From JAPLST01 sp964397565 (GTDB lineage Bacteria > Auribacterota > UBA3054 > JAPLST01), in the NCBI GenBank assembly GCA_964397565.1, contig CAYNJC010000007.1, positions 1 to 64,000 of the forward strand: a DNA stretch of 64,000 nucleotides, in the 5' to 3' direction. How positions within the stretch are numbered: the stretch's first letter is position 1; every line of letters begins with the position of its first letter. This document shows, one piece after another, positions 32,542 through 41,202 of this stretch. The notes below the pieces were generated by a model, which did no database searches, was not told the DNA's origin, and saw nothing but the letters and a program-made list of their open reading frames with translations. The position numbers and the translations under genes were made by a program.

Positions 32542-35500
32542 TTGCCGCATCCTGCTGGTCGCCCTCTTCTGGGCATGCGGCAGTACATGGGCCGAGCCGT
32601 TGATCACCGTCGAATTGGGCTCGCCGCGGCGGGAGGAGGCGCCGGGGGTGATCGAGTCGCCGTATGGCGTCGCCATTCCTGCCTCGGGTAATTCCAACAA
32701 TTTTGCGCGGGTGCGCGAGGAAGCGTGCGCGCAGCACATTTATCGCCTGCAGGTGCCGGTGCGCATCACATGTCATGCGGCATCCGTGCCACGCATGGCG
32801 ACGCTGTGCTACGCGTTTGCGTATGAAAGCCGGCAGGACGATTTGCGGCCATCCCTGCGCGCCTTAACCAATTTATTGGCGGCGTCCTTGCAGGTGGTGG
32901 ACATCCCCTTGCAGGCCGGGATCACGGAGTGGACTTTGACCTCGCGCTGGATGGTGGAACTGGACCCGCGTTTGTGGGGGGCATCGGATGGCTATCTTGA
33001 AGAAGCGCGCAATGGCCGGACGCGCCAGCGCAGCCGCGCGGCGAGAGGCACGGCGACCTCGCGGGCGTTAAGCAGTTTCTTCCTGCCGTATCGTCTGGCA
33101 ATGTGGGTGCCGGAGCAGGGGTTGGACGGCGCGTGGCCGGAGAGCGAGTTTCCGCACTTGGTCATTCGCGAGGTGCAGGGCAATGAAGCGGTTGCCGGTC
33201 TGGCGGTCTATGTCTTCACCGGCGCCGCGCACTTGAGTGGCGGCGGCACGACCGACAATCGCGGACTGGAACAACTGGTGCAACAGTTTCTGCCGCAGGC
33301 GGTAAATCCGCATCGGCAGGCGCCGATTTTCACGAACACCTGGGAAGCGCGCGGCTGGGCCGGCGCGATCGCCCATGCCACCGATCCGAGTTTGCGCGCA
33401 GCGCTGCTGGCGCGCGTCACGCGCGAGCAGCCGGACGACCGGGATGCCGCCGATTTGCTGCTGCGGACGTTGGCGCAGCAAGATGATGCCTCCCGTGCGT
33501 ATCGCGTGTATCAGCAATACGCGCAGCGATTTGGCGACCTGAGTGAGCATTGGTTCCAACAGTATTATCAAGCGGTGGGGGAGGCGATGGCGCGGCGTGC
33601 GGCACTAGTCGCGTTTCGGCGCGCACATCCCGAAAGCGCATGGGCCTTGGAGCAATTGACCGAGGAGATGATCGCCGACGAACAGTGGGGGCTGGCGCGC
33701 CGTCTGGTGACAGAGTGGCTGGCGCGCGAGCCCAGCAACGCCACCGTATATGTGCGGGCCGCGCACATTGCGGAGGCCCAGCACCGCGAGGATGATGCGC
33801 GCCGCTACCTCACGACCGCCCTGGCAATAGTATTGCCGCTGGACACCGTCGTGACGGGCATGTATCATCGCGGCAGCGCGGCGTATCGCGAGTATTTGCT
33901 CGGCATGGATGCGCTGCGCGACAACGAGTACGAGCGGGCGCGGGCGTACTTGCGCCAAGCGGTTGCGCATGACCCGACCTTCTATCCGGCGATGCTGGCA
34001 CAAGCCCAGTTTTTTCTGACGAACGCCATTGCCAGCGCAGCCCGGCGCGAACTGAATCTGGCGTTGCGCGTCGCGCCGGATCATCCCGCGGCGCTGAGCA
34101 TGCTGGCGCGCCAGCAGACCCGGCGCCGGGCATCCAGCGCGTCCGTGGTCGAACGCCTGCGGGCTGTGCTGCAGCCGCGCATTGACGCAGCCATGCTGCG
34201 ACAGGATTGGACCAATGTGGCGACCATGACGCGCGTGCTGCTGGAGGCTGCGCCGGAGCACACGCCCACCCGGGTTGCCTACGCGCTGGCCTTGCTGCGC
34301 GTGCAGCAATATGATGATGCCAGTGCGGCGTTGCGCGCCGTTGCGCAGCGCGAACAGGGCAGTGCGCCGGTGCGCGCGGCGTGGGCGGAATTGTGCCGGG
34401 CGATGGATGAGGATCAAAGCGTCGTGGTGGTGTCCGAGCGTCCGCTGGATTGGCACCAGCGCCAGATTGAATTGTGGCAGAGTGTGCAAGCGGCCGCCCC
34501 GCGGGATGTGCGCGCGCTGTTGGAACTGGCGCTGCTCTATCGGCAGCATGACCGATGGGATGATTTTTTTGCCGCCTTGGGTGCGCTGTACAAATGTGCG
34601 CCTTGGCCCTCGGTGGCGTTGTGGCTGGGCGACACGTGTCTTCAGAAGGCAGATGGCCAGCCCAACGCAACCATACCGCGGCAGCCCGGCCGCACGTATC
34701 TGCAGGAGGCGCGCGAATGCTATCAGAAAACGGGTGTCACCCGCAACGAGGGACCGCGCAGCCGCATTGATTTTGGCATGCCGTCGGCCTATGTCGGCTA
34801 TGCCCGCTGTGCCGAGCTCAATGCCGGCGCACAGGATGATCCGCTGGCATTTATTCGCGCCGGCACGCGCCGTTTCCCCGCCGCACCGGAACCGCGCGCG
34901 GCCCTGATTGCCAGTGCGGCCCGCCATCAGTTGCTCGCGCCGCTGCTGTGGCAACCGTATACCAATCAACTCATGACGCTGTTTGGTATGCGCGCCGATG
35001 TGTTGACCGCAGTAGCCGTGCTGCACAAAGAGCTTGGTCAGATGCCGGCGTATGCGACAAACTGTGCGCAGCAGGCGGCACTGCTGGTACGGTGCTACGC
35101 TGCTTTGTTTCCGCAAAGCATGGCGCGCCAGGAATATCGCCGGCCGGCACAAGTGTATGTCTTGGATCACGATGCGCGCACCACGTTTGCGGCCCGGCGC
35201 CTGGCGTTCTTGACGCCGGCGGAAGCCTACGATTGGTATGCCATCCGTTCGCGCTATACCGCGGCTGATCTGCTGAACGGCGCGACGCGCTGGTGGCAAC
35301 GCCGGGCCATGCTCGAGCGCGGCTTGGATGCGCTGGCAGAAGCGGAACGCAGCCTCGGCTATTCAACCAATGCGACCTATGCGCGCGCGGTGTATGAAGC
35401 GCTCTATCAACCCCAGATGTCGGCGTTGCAGTTGGACGTCAAGATGAACGTGGTGGCAGCCTATGTCACCGAATTGTACAAATGTTTTGGCCGCAGTCGC

Positions 35501-36397
35501 ACAACGTCGGCGCGCACGCCGCGTCGTCTTTTTGAGCACAGGATCGAAGATCAGCAACATGAGGTCGACACGCTGCCGGCCATGATTACGTGCGAACAGG
35601 CCTTGCCGGAGGAGGTTCGCGCGTATTTTGTGCCGCCCGACCTGTTGTTTGCCACGCTGTGGCGCAGTGATGCGGTGCGTGCAACGCCGTGGTGGAATGG
35701 CGCGGCCTGGCGACTCGTGCCGCAGCGGGTTGTGCAGGCGCCCAGTGCCGATTGGAATTTCTCGGCCGCCAGCGGGCGCATCCGCACGCCCGGCCTGGTC
35801 ACCGGCGTGGTTGCCCAAGGCATGTTGTCGTTTGCGCAACAAGCCGCCGCCTCACCAGCCGAGACGAATCGCGCCGCCGTTACGCTCCTGCAAGGAACCG
35901 ACGCGCGCGTGCCGATGCTGCCCTGCATGTTTGCCGGCGCCGTGACCGGCGCCATTTGGCAACTCGATCTGCGCGCCCAGCAGTTCCACACGGAACAACC
36001 GCCGCGGCTGCTGCTGGCGCTCACGCCCGCGCCGCTGGCGGATGATGTGCGCGATTCGGGCGACGAGGCCTTGGTGCTGGCCTGGCAATGGAGCTCACTG
36101 ACGAGCGTGACACTGCGCGTGTATGCCCGCGCCGCCGCGTTGGAGCAGGGCATGCAGCCAGGCCAGATCGGCGTGCCGCTGGGCGAGCTGCAGGCGCCCG
36201 ATGCTAGTGACTTTTTCTGGCGGGTCGACGGCAACAACATCAGTGTCTGGTGCACCAACACCCCGCAACAGATCAGCGCCGCGCATGGCTTGTCGGCCTA
36301 TGCCTGGCCGCGCGGAATGTATCTGACGGCCCAGTTGATCATCAGCCCGACGGCCTACAGCGTGCAGGCACGCGGCGTGGTCTGCGGTAGTGAATGA
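32453..36397 (+). CDS. Large secreted TPR-repeat protein, start uncertain
   Basis: About 1240-1310 residues. A signal-like helix (ILLVALFWACGSTWA, cleavage before EP) is followed by a beta-rich part and many TPR-type helical pairs, for example RRLVTEWLAREPSNATVYVRAA and RAYLRQAVAHDPTFYPAML, then a less repetitive C-terminal third with beta character. Its function is not recognised; TPRs suggest protein-protein contacts in the periplasm. No ATG or GTG lies between the tRNA and the signal helix: the composite repeat abuts it. TTG 32453 or CTG 32531 are the only near candidates; the original start may have been lost. Stop precedes another heptamer array. Confidence 0.75.
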   Translation: MESRHRWDFRFSVFSDCSKRQTENGKLKTGCRILLVALFWACGSTWAEPLITVELGSPRREEAPGVIESPYGVAIPASGNSNNFARVREEACAQHIYRLQVPVRITCHAASVPRMATLCYAFAYESRQDDLRPSLRALTNLLAASLQVVDIPLQAGITEWTLTSRWMVELDPRLWGASDGYLEEARNGRTRQRSRAARGTATSRALSSFFLPYRLAMWVPEQGLDGAWPESEFPHLVIREVQGNEAVAGLAVYVFTGAAHLSGGGTTDNRGLEQLVQQFLPQAVNPHRQAPIFTNTWEARGWAGAIAHATDPSLRAALLARVTREQPDDRDAADLLLRTLAQQDDASRAYRVYQQYAQRFGDLSEHWFQQYYQAVGEAMARRAALVAFRRAHPESAWALEQLTEEMIADEQWGLARRLVTEWLAREPSNATVYVRAAHIAEAQHREDDARRYLTTALAIVLPLDTVVTGMYHRGSAAYREYLLGMDALRDNEYERARAYLRQAVAHDPTFYPAMLAQAQFFLTNAIASAARRELNLALRVAPDHPAALSMLARQQTRRRASSASVVERLRAVLQPRIDAAMLRQDWTNVATMTRVLLEAAPEHTPTRVAYALALLRVQQYDDASAALRAVAQREQGSAPVRAAWAELCRAMDEDQSVVVVSERPLDWHQRQIELWQSVQAAAPRDVRALLELALLYRQHDRWDDFFAALGALYKCAPWPSVALWLGDTCLQKADGQPNATIPRQPGRTYLQEARECYQKTGVTRNEGPRSRIDFGMPSAYVGYARCAELNAGAQDDPLAFIRAGTRRFPAAPEPRAALIASAARHQLLAPLLWQPYTNQLMTLFGMRADVLTAVAVLHKELGQMPAYATNCAQQAALLVRCYAALFPQSMARQEYRRPAQVYVLDHDARTTFAARRLAFLTPAEAYDWYAIRSRYTAADLLNGATRWWQRRAMLERGLDALAEAERSLGYSTNATYARAVYEALYQPQMSALQLDVKMNVVAAYVTELYKCFGRSRTTSARTPRRLFEHRIEDQQHEVDTLPAMITCEQALPEEVRAYFVPPDLLFATLWRSDAVRATPWWNGAAWRLVPQRVVQAPSADWNFSAASGRIRTPGLVTGVVAQGMLSFAQQAAASPAETNRAAVTLLQGTDARVPMLPCMFAGAVTGAIWQLDLRAQQFHTEQPPRLLLALTPAPLADDVRDSGDEALVLAWQWSSLTSVTLRVYARAAALEQGMQPGQIGVPLGELQAPDASDFFWRVDGNNISVWCTNTPQQISAAHGLSAYAWPRGMYLTAQLIISPTAYSVQARGVVCGSE

Positions 36398-36425
36398 GCG
36401 CAGCATGGTTTCCGATGTTAGTCTG

Positions 36426-36460
36426 CAACCGAACACTGCAAACGGCAAACTGAAAACGGC
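36426..36460. repeat. Heptamer micro-array behind the TPR gene
   Basis: Five units: CAACCGA, ACACTGC, AAACGGC, AAACTGA, AAACGGC. The last three repeat the array at 32507-32541 in the same orientation, so the TPR gene is bracketed by direct copies. It begins 29 bases after the TPR stop. Confidence 0.8.
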
Positions 36461-36477
36461 TGCGCCGCCGCGTGCCA

Positions 36478-36506
36478 TTGACACGGCGCGGCATAAAGAA
36501 TATAAT
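36478..36506 (+). promoter_or_regulatory. Consensus sigma70 promoter of nifU-nifS
   Basis: TTGACA (36478-36483) and TATAAT (36501-36506) match consensus exactly with 17-base spacing, 47 bases upstream of the nifU ATG. No IscR-type operator was evident. Confidence 0.85.
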
Positions 36507-36552
36507 GGTACTGTAATAAACATACACCTAACCGCAACCCGTACACGAGCGC

Positions 36553-37233
36553 ATGTGGGAGTATAATCAGAAAGTCCTTGAGCATTTTCGCAACCCGCAC
36601 AACATGGGCGAGATCGAACATCCCGACGGCGTTGGCGAAGTCGGCAGCATGGCCTGCGGCGATGCGATGCTCCTGACCTTGCGGATTGACCGCGCGGCCG
36701 ACCGGATCACGGATGCCAAGTTCAAGACCTTTGGTTGCGCCAGCGCGATCGCCTCCGCCAGTGTCCTGACGGAATTGATCATCGGCAAGACGGTGGATGA
36801 AGCCATGCAGGTGACCAATGACGACATTGTCCAGGCCTTGGGCGGGCTGCCGACGGCCAAGATGCACTGCTCGGTGCTGGGCCACGACGCGGTCCTGGCA
36901 GCCATCAACAATTATCGCGGCGTGCACTCGACCCACCAGACCGATGACGAGGGTAAGATCGTCTGCCGCTGTTTTGCCGTAACCGATACGCACATTGAAC
37001 GGGTGGCGCGCGAGAACAAACTGCGGACGGTGGATGAAATTACAGATTTCACCAAAGCCGGCGGTGCTTGCAAATCATGTCATGTTGCCATTCAAGACAT
37101 TTTGGATCGGCTGTGGGGCACGGCGGCGGAGGCCGACGCGCCCACTGATTGCCAGAAACAACGCGCGACGCGCTGCTGCCAAAAGGCGAAGCGCAGTGCC
37201 TGCGGTTGCGCGGCGTCGCGCGCAAAATCCTGA
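36553..37233 (+). CDS. nifU: NifU-like Fe-S cluster scaffold protein
   Basis: A 226-residue scaffold on which iron-sulfur clusters are built. Residues 1-125 form the IscU-type domain with its three cysteines (MACGDAM, FGCASAIASAS, MHCSVLGHDA). Residues about 135-190 form the BFD-like [2Fe-2S] domain (VCRCFAVTD and GGACKSCHVAI). The C-terminal Nfu domain of full-length nitrogenase NifU is absent; instead there is a short cysteine-rich basic tail (TRCCQKAKRSACGCAAS). nifS follows eight bases later, giving scaffold and sulfur donor together. No nitrogenase genes are seen, so a housekeeping role is likely. Confidence 0.93.
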   Translation: MWEYNQKVLEHFRNPHNMGEIEHPDGVGEVGSMACGDAMLLTLRIDRAADRITDAKFKTFGCASAIASASVLTELIIGKTVDEAMQVTNDDIVQALGGLPTAKMHCSVLGHDAVLAAINNYRGVHSTHQTDDEGKIVCRCFAVTDTHIERVARENKLRTVDEITDFTKAGGACKSCHVAIQDILDRLWGTAAEADAPTDCQKQRATRCCQKAKRSACGCAASRAKS

Positions 37234-37241
37234 GGCACCCC

Positions 37242-38408
37242 ATGATCTATGTCGACAATAATGCCACCACCTGTGTCGCCGACGATGTGGTCGAGGCGAT
37301 GCTGCCGTTTTTCACGCGCCACTTTGGCAATCCCTCGAGCATGTATGCCTTTGCCGTTGAGGCCGCGCGGCCGATGGCGCGCGCCCGCGAGCAAGTGGCG
37401 CACTTGCTGAATGCCGCGCACGCCGACGAGGTGATTTTCACCAGTTGCGGCACGGAGAGCGATAACGCCGCGGTGTTGGGTGTGCTGGCCGCGCTGCCGC
37501 GCAAGAATCATGTGATCACCACGGCGGTCGAGCATCCGGCGGTGTATAATCTGGGCGAGGAACTGCAGCGCCGCGGCGTGCACGTCACCTATCTGCCGGT
37601 TGATCGTGATGGCTTGATCAATCTGGATGCCCTGCGCGCGGCGATCACCGACAAGACCGCGCTGGTGAGCTGCATGTGGGCCAACAACGAGACCGGCGTG
37701 CTGCTGCCGATCCAAGAAGCCTGCACGATTGCGCATGAGCACGGCGTGCTGTTTCACACCGACGCAGTGCAGGCAGTCGGCAAGATTCCCGTGGATGTGC
37801 AGGCGGTCGGCGTGGATTTGCTGTCGTTGTCGGGCCACAAATTTCACGCGCCCAAAGGCATCGGCGCACTGTATATCAAGCGCGGAACCCGCGTGCGCTC
37901 GCTGTTTGTTGGCGGGCATCAGGAACATGGCCGGCGCGCCGGCACGGAAAATGTGCCGTACATTGTCGGGCTGGGCGCGGCGGCCGCACTGGCAGCCGGA
38001 TTTCTGGACGACGAGGCGATGCGTGTCAAGGCCTTGCGCGACACGCTCGAAATCGAGCTGCTGGCGCGCATCCCCGTCGCGCAGGTCAACGGCCATCGCA
38101 CGCTGCGCACACCCAACACGACCAACATCACGTTTGCCTATGTCGAGGGTGAAGCCATGCTGCTGTCCATGAGCGACCTGGGCATCTGCGCCTCGTCCGG
38201 CTCGGCTTGCACCAGCGGCTCGCTCGAACCGTCGCACGTCTTGCGCGCAATGGGGTTGTCCCACGAGGAAGCCCACGGCGCGGTGCGCTTCAGCTTGAGC
38301 CGCTACACCAGCGCGGCCGATATTGCCGCGATATGTGAGGGATTGCCGCCGATTGTGGCGCGCCTGCGCGCCATGTCGCCGTTTACGCCACCCGCGTTGC
38401 GCACATGA
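37242..38408 (+). CDS. nifS: Cysteine desulfurase
   Basis: A 388-residue PLP enzyme that converts cysteine to alanine and delivers sulfur to NifU. Motifs: YVDNNATT (residues 3-10), GTESDN, AVEHPAV, SLSGHKFHAPKG with the PLP lysine (about residue 203), and the mobile-loop cysteine in SSGSACTSGSLEPSHVL (about residue 324). The ATG at 37242 begins the conserved protein; a frame extending into nifU is rejected. Its last codons overlap the methyltransferase start by four bases. Confidence 0.95.
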   Translation: MIYVDNNATTCVADDVVEAMLPFFTRHFGNPSSMYAFAVEAARPMARAREQVAHLLNAAHADEVIFTSCGTESDNAAVLGVLAALPRKNHVITTAVEHPAVYNLGEELQRRGVHVTYLPVDRDGLINLDALRAAITDKTALVSCMWANNETGVLLPIQEACTIAHEHGVLFHTDAVQAVGKIPVDVQAVGVDLLSLSGHKFHAPKGIGALYIKRGTRVRSLFVGGHQEHGRRAGTENVPYIVGLGAAAALAAGFLDDEAMRVKALRDTLEIELLARIPVAQVNGHRTLRTPNTTNITFAYVEGEAMLLSMSDLGICASSGSACTSGSLEPSHVLRAMGLSHEEAHGAVRFSLSRYTSAADIAAICEGLPPIVARLRAMSPFTPPALRT

Positions 38409-39775
38409 ACAACGTGCCGCGCGTGACGCTCAAGCCGGGCAAGGCCAAACCATTTTGGTGCGGCCACCCGTTGGTCTTCTCCGGCGCGGTGCAGTCGGTT
38501 GACGCCGGCATTGAGACCGGCACGATCGTGGCCGTGCGGGATGCGCACGGGACCCAGATCGGGTTGGGGGTTTTCAATACCCATTCGCAATATCGGGTGC
38601 GCATTCTCAGCCGCGCGGCGGCGGGGGAGTGCGATGCGACGATCGAGAGTTTTGTCGCCCGCCATCTGCGTGACGCCCGTGCCCTGCGCCAATTGCTGCA
38701 ACTGCCGTCCGCAGCCACCAACGCATACCGCGTGTTGAACAGCGAGGGCGATGGCTGCTCCGGCCTGACGATTGACCTGTATGGCGACACCGCGGTCGTG
38801 GCGTCGAGCGCCTATTGGACTGAACAGAACCGGGCGGTGATCACGCGCGTGATCCAGGCGGAGCTGCAACCGGCCCAGGTGCTCTGGCGCCCGGTGCATC
38901 GCCCGCTCGAACAGGACGGTTGGAGCACCGAGTCCGCTGGCCTTGCCAGTCCCGCCATCGGCGGGATGGGAGCGGCCTCCGCGCCGCGATCTGCCACTGC
39001 ATCACCGGATGCCGCCGACGCCCACATTGCAGAGGCAGGGTGCGTCAGCTGCTTGGAGTCCCGCCAACGGCGGGATGATCAGTGCATCGGTGCGTCAGTA
39101 TCTGCAACTGAAAACCAAAAAACGAAAACTGAAAACTTCGCCGCAGAAGCGCCAGTGCTGGTGCGCGAAAACGGATTACAGTTCACCGTTGATCTGCACG
39201 GTCAGAAAACAGGATTCTACTGTGATCAGCGCGACAATCGCGCCTGGCTTGAAACCCTGGCGCGCGGGCGCACAGTACTGGATGCATTTTGCTTCACGGG
39301 CGGTTTTGGACTGTATGCCGCGCGGGGTGGCGCGACGCGCGTGGTGGGCGTGGATTCGTCCGCACCGGCCATTGCGTTGGCGCGCAAAAATGCGGCGGCC
39401 AATCAGGTCGGCATCGAGCTGTACTGCGCCGACGTGCTCGAATATCTGGGCACGGCACGCGATTTTGACACGATCATTCTTGATCCGCCGAAACTGGCGG
39501 GCACGGCCGAGCATGTCACCCGCGCGCTGCGTTATTATCGCCATTTGTGCGGGCTGGCGTTGCGGGCGTTGCGGCCACCGGGCATGCTGGTGGTCTGCTC
39601 CTGCTCCGCGGCACTGGGCTTTGAGGCCTTGCAGCACGTCATTCGCGAAACGGCGGTCGAAGAGCAGCGCACGGCGCAGATTGTGCGCGTCAGTGGCGCG
39701 GCGCCGGATCATCCGGTCTTGCCGGCCTTTCCGGAAGGCCAGTATCTGACCTGTGTCTGGGTCGCGGTCAGCTAG
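38405..39775 (+). CDS. RlmI-like class I rRNA methyltransferase with an in-frame repeat insertion
   Basis: The 456-residue protein combines a PUA domain (residues 1-80, LKPGKAKPFWCGHPLVFSGA), the RVLNSEGDGCSGLTIDLYGD segment and a SAM methyltransferase core: VDLHGQKTGFYCDQRDNRAW, LDAFCFTGGFGLYAA (motif I) and TIILDPPK (motif IV). This is the RlmI/RlmK architecture for 5-methylcytidine in 23S rRNA. Between residues about 180 and 246 it carries roughly 65 residues of low-complexity sequence, encoded by hairpin and micro-array repeats that elsewhere are intergenic (38948-39140). The frame is kept, at a position where the family tolerates length change. It overlaps nifS. Confidence 0.88.
   Translation: MNNVPRVTLKPGKAKPFWCGHPLVFSGAVQSVDAGIETGTIVAVRDAHGTQIGLGVFNTHSQYRVRILSRAAAGECDATIESFVARHLRDARALRQLLQLPSAATNAYRVLNSEGDGCSGLTIDLYGDTAVVASSAYWTEQNRAVITRVIQAELQPAQVLWRPVHRPLEQDGWSTESAGLASPAIGGMGAASAPRSATASPDAADAHIAEAGCVSCLESRQRRDDQCIGASVSATENQKTKTENFAAEAPVLVRENGLQFTVDLHGQKTGFYCDQRDNRAWLETLARGRTVLDAFCFTGGFGLYAARGGATRVVGVDSSAPAIALARKNAAANQVGIELYCADVLEYLGTARDFDTIILDPPKLAGTAEHVTRALRYYRHLCGLALRALRPPGMLVVCSCSAALGFEALQHVIRETAVEEQRTAQIVRVSGAAPDHPVLPAFPEGQYLTCVWVAVS
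38948..39140. repeat. Composite repeat block inserted in frame in the RlmI-like gene
   Basis: Order: hairpin GTCCCGCCATCGGCGGGAT (38949-38967); REP-like GGGAGCGGCCTCC... (38968-38990); the CAGCTGCTTGGAGTCCCGCC segment (39046-39076), nearly identical to 32446-32476; the 23-base core of the element-2 octamer array (39077-39099); and heptamers AACTGAA, AACCAAA, AAACGAA, AACTGAA, AACTTCG (39106-39140). Every part has a relative in an intergenic region of this window. Confidence 0.85.
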
Positions 39776-39778
39776 TCA

Positions 39779-39866
39779 GGAAGAATGGAAGGCTGGAAGG
39801 TTGGAAGAGAATCTGCAGCGCCTCGACACCAATCACTGATCACTGATCACTGATTACCGATCACCT
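39779..39866. repeat. Octamer and heptamer arrays between convergent genes
   Basis: Four octamers GGAAGAAT, GGAAGGCT, GGAAGGTT, GGAAGAGA (39779-39810) begin three bases after the methyltransferase stop. Five heptamers ATCACTG, ATCACTG, ATCACTG, ATTACCG, ATCACCT (39832-39866) run into the last codons of the convergent protease gene. No protein gene lies between them. Confidence 0.8.
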
Positions 39867-40317
39867 GCTGCAGCAGCGCGCAAGCCAGCGCGAAGGCCTG
39901 GTCAATGGCCGCCAGCGTGGCCGGGCTCACATCGTCGCGCATGTCAAACGAAAATCCCGGGACAGAAATAATGCGGGCGTCCGGCTGGGCATCATACAAC
40001 TTGCATGCCAGGCCGAGCAATGAGCCGGGTGTAAAGGCGTGGGTGGTGAAGCCCTGCGGTTCCTCGGCGGCCACGGCGGTGACTTCAACGGCGGCGCTGA
40101 ATTCGTGCGTATGTGCATCGAAAAAGAAGACGTGCGTGGCGTGGGCGATGTCCTCGACCATGTCAAGATCGAGCTGGTAGTCAGTGCGGACGGTTAATGG
40201 TATGCCCTGTGCGGCAGCCCAGACCTGGACCCGTTCGGCCAGAAGATGGCCGGCGCGGTCGTCCTGGCGGTGCGGGTTGCCGTAGCCGATGATCAAGATG
40301 GAAGCAGATAGTGTCAT
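39847..40317 (-). CDS. Hydrogenase maturation protease (HycI/HoxW type)
   Basis: A 156-residue peptidase that trims the large subunit of NiFe hydrogenases after nickel insertion. ILIIGYGNPHRQDDRAGHLLAE at the N-terminus carries the GxGNxxxxDDxxG motif with a nickel-binding aspartate, DYQLDLDMVEDI contains the second, and FFFDAHT and SVPGFSF follow. No hydrogenase subunit is in the window, so its substrate is elsewhere. ATG 40317 is preferred over one six codons upstream. The 3' end is overlapped by an ATCACTG array. Confidence 0.85.
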   Translation of the reverse strand: MTLSASILIIGYGNPHRQDDRAGHLLAERVQVWAAAQGIPLTVRTDYQLDLDMVEDIAHATHVFFFDAHTHEFSAAVEVTAVAAEEPQGFTTHAFTPGSLLGLACKLYDAQPDARIISVPGFSFDMRDDVSPATLAAIDQAFALACALLQQVIGNQ

Positions 40318-40463
40318 ACCATGAATAGTAGCCACTCAGTGAGAAAAATGCAATCAATCCTTGATACCCCACGTGCAACCGCACATGACAAATCGCTTCA
40401 GTTATGGTATATTAACACAACTCTTGCAGTGCGATGGTTTGTCTTATTACCATGGGGACAAGC

Positions 40464-41126
40464 ATGAAAAACATGTGGAAACGCGCGGAGTGCATTCTTG
40501 AACAATGTGGCTGCCTGCTGCTTTTGTTTTTTGTGTGTGGCTGCTCTAAAAAGCCTGACTACAACGCTGCTCTTGTTCAGTTGGCAAGCACAGCATCGTT
40601 TCATACGGTCATTAAGGCGGTGAACATAAGTGCAGGCGCCGTCGCCGCGCTGCAGGTACTGCGTGAGCGCTGCCTGACACGCGAGCAATCGAACATAGTC
40701 ATTTCGGCGCTTGTGCGCAGCATGGTTCGTTCGGAAATGTACGAAGCAGCACTCGCGCAACACGAAAAGATATCGACCAATTACACCTCGCGGTTAGAAG
40801 AGAACTTTGCATTACAGGCCGACTATTCCTGCGCACGGGCGCTTTTTGAACTGAGAAGACTGGATGCAGCGATCACGCAATGCCAAGCGATTATCAATGC
40901 ACCAACGCACTATGAACAACAATGGACGTTCAAGGTGAACGCACAGCAGATAGAAGTTAAATGCAGGCTTCTCAATGAAGATTACGATGGTGCAGAGCGT
41001 ATATTGAACGAGATTGAGCAGCTTGCGGGAGAAGAATACATGCCCTTCCGCGTGTGGGCAACGGACGTGCGAGGTGACATGCAAGCGTATCGTGCAGAAT
41101 TACTAAAGACCGGCAAAACATACTAA
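40464..41126 (+). CDS. Lipoprotein with TPR-like helices
   Basis: A 220-residue lipoprotein. The signal MKNMWKRAECILEQCGCLLL continues into FFVCGCSKK, where VCGC fits a signal peptidase II site. The remaining 185 residues are helical and resemble TPR-type repeats (ALAQHEKISTNYTSRLEENFALQADYS, YDGAERILNEIEQL). No specific family is recognised. A GGGGA precedes the ATG. TATATT (40408-40413) may be its -10 box. Confidence 0.65.
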   Translation: MKNMWKRAECILEQCGCLLLLFFVCGCSKKPDYNAALVQLASTASFHTVIKAVNISAGAVAALQVLRERCLTREQSNIVISALVRSMVRSEMYEAALAQHEKISTNYTSRLEENFALQADYSCARALFELRRLDAAITQCQAIINAPTHYEQQWTFKVNAQQIEVKCRLLNEDYDGAERILNEIEQLAGEEYMPFRVWATDVRGDMQAYRAELLKTGKTY

Positions 41127-41202
41127 GGATGCGGCGGTGTGAGCGGTGCCATCACATGTCTGGTTGCGGATTTTGCTACACTATGATTATAGGAGACGTT
41201 TT

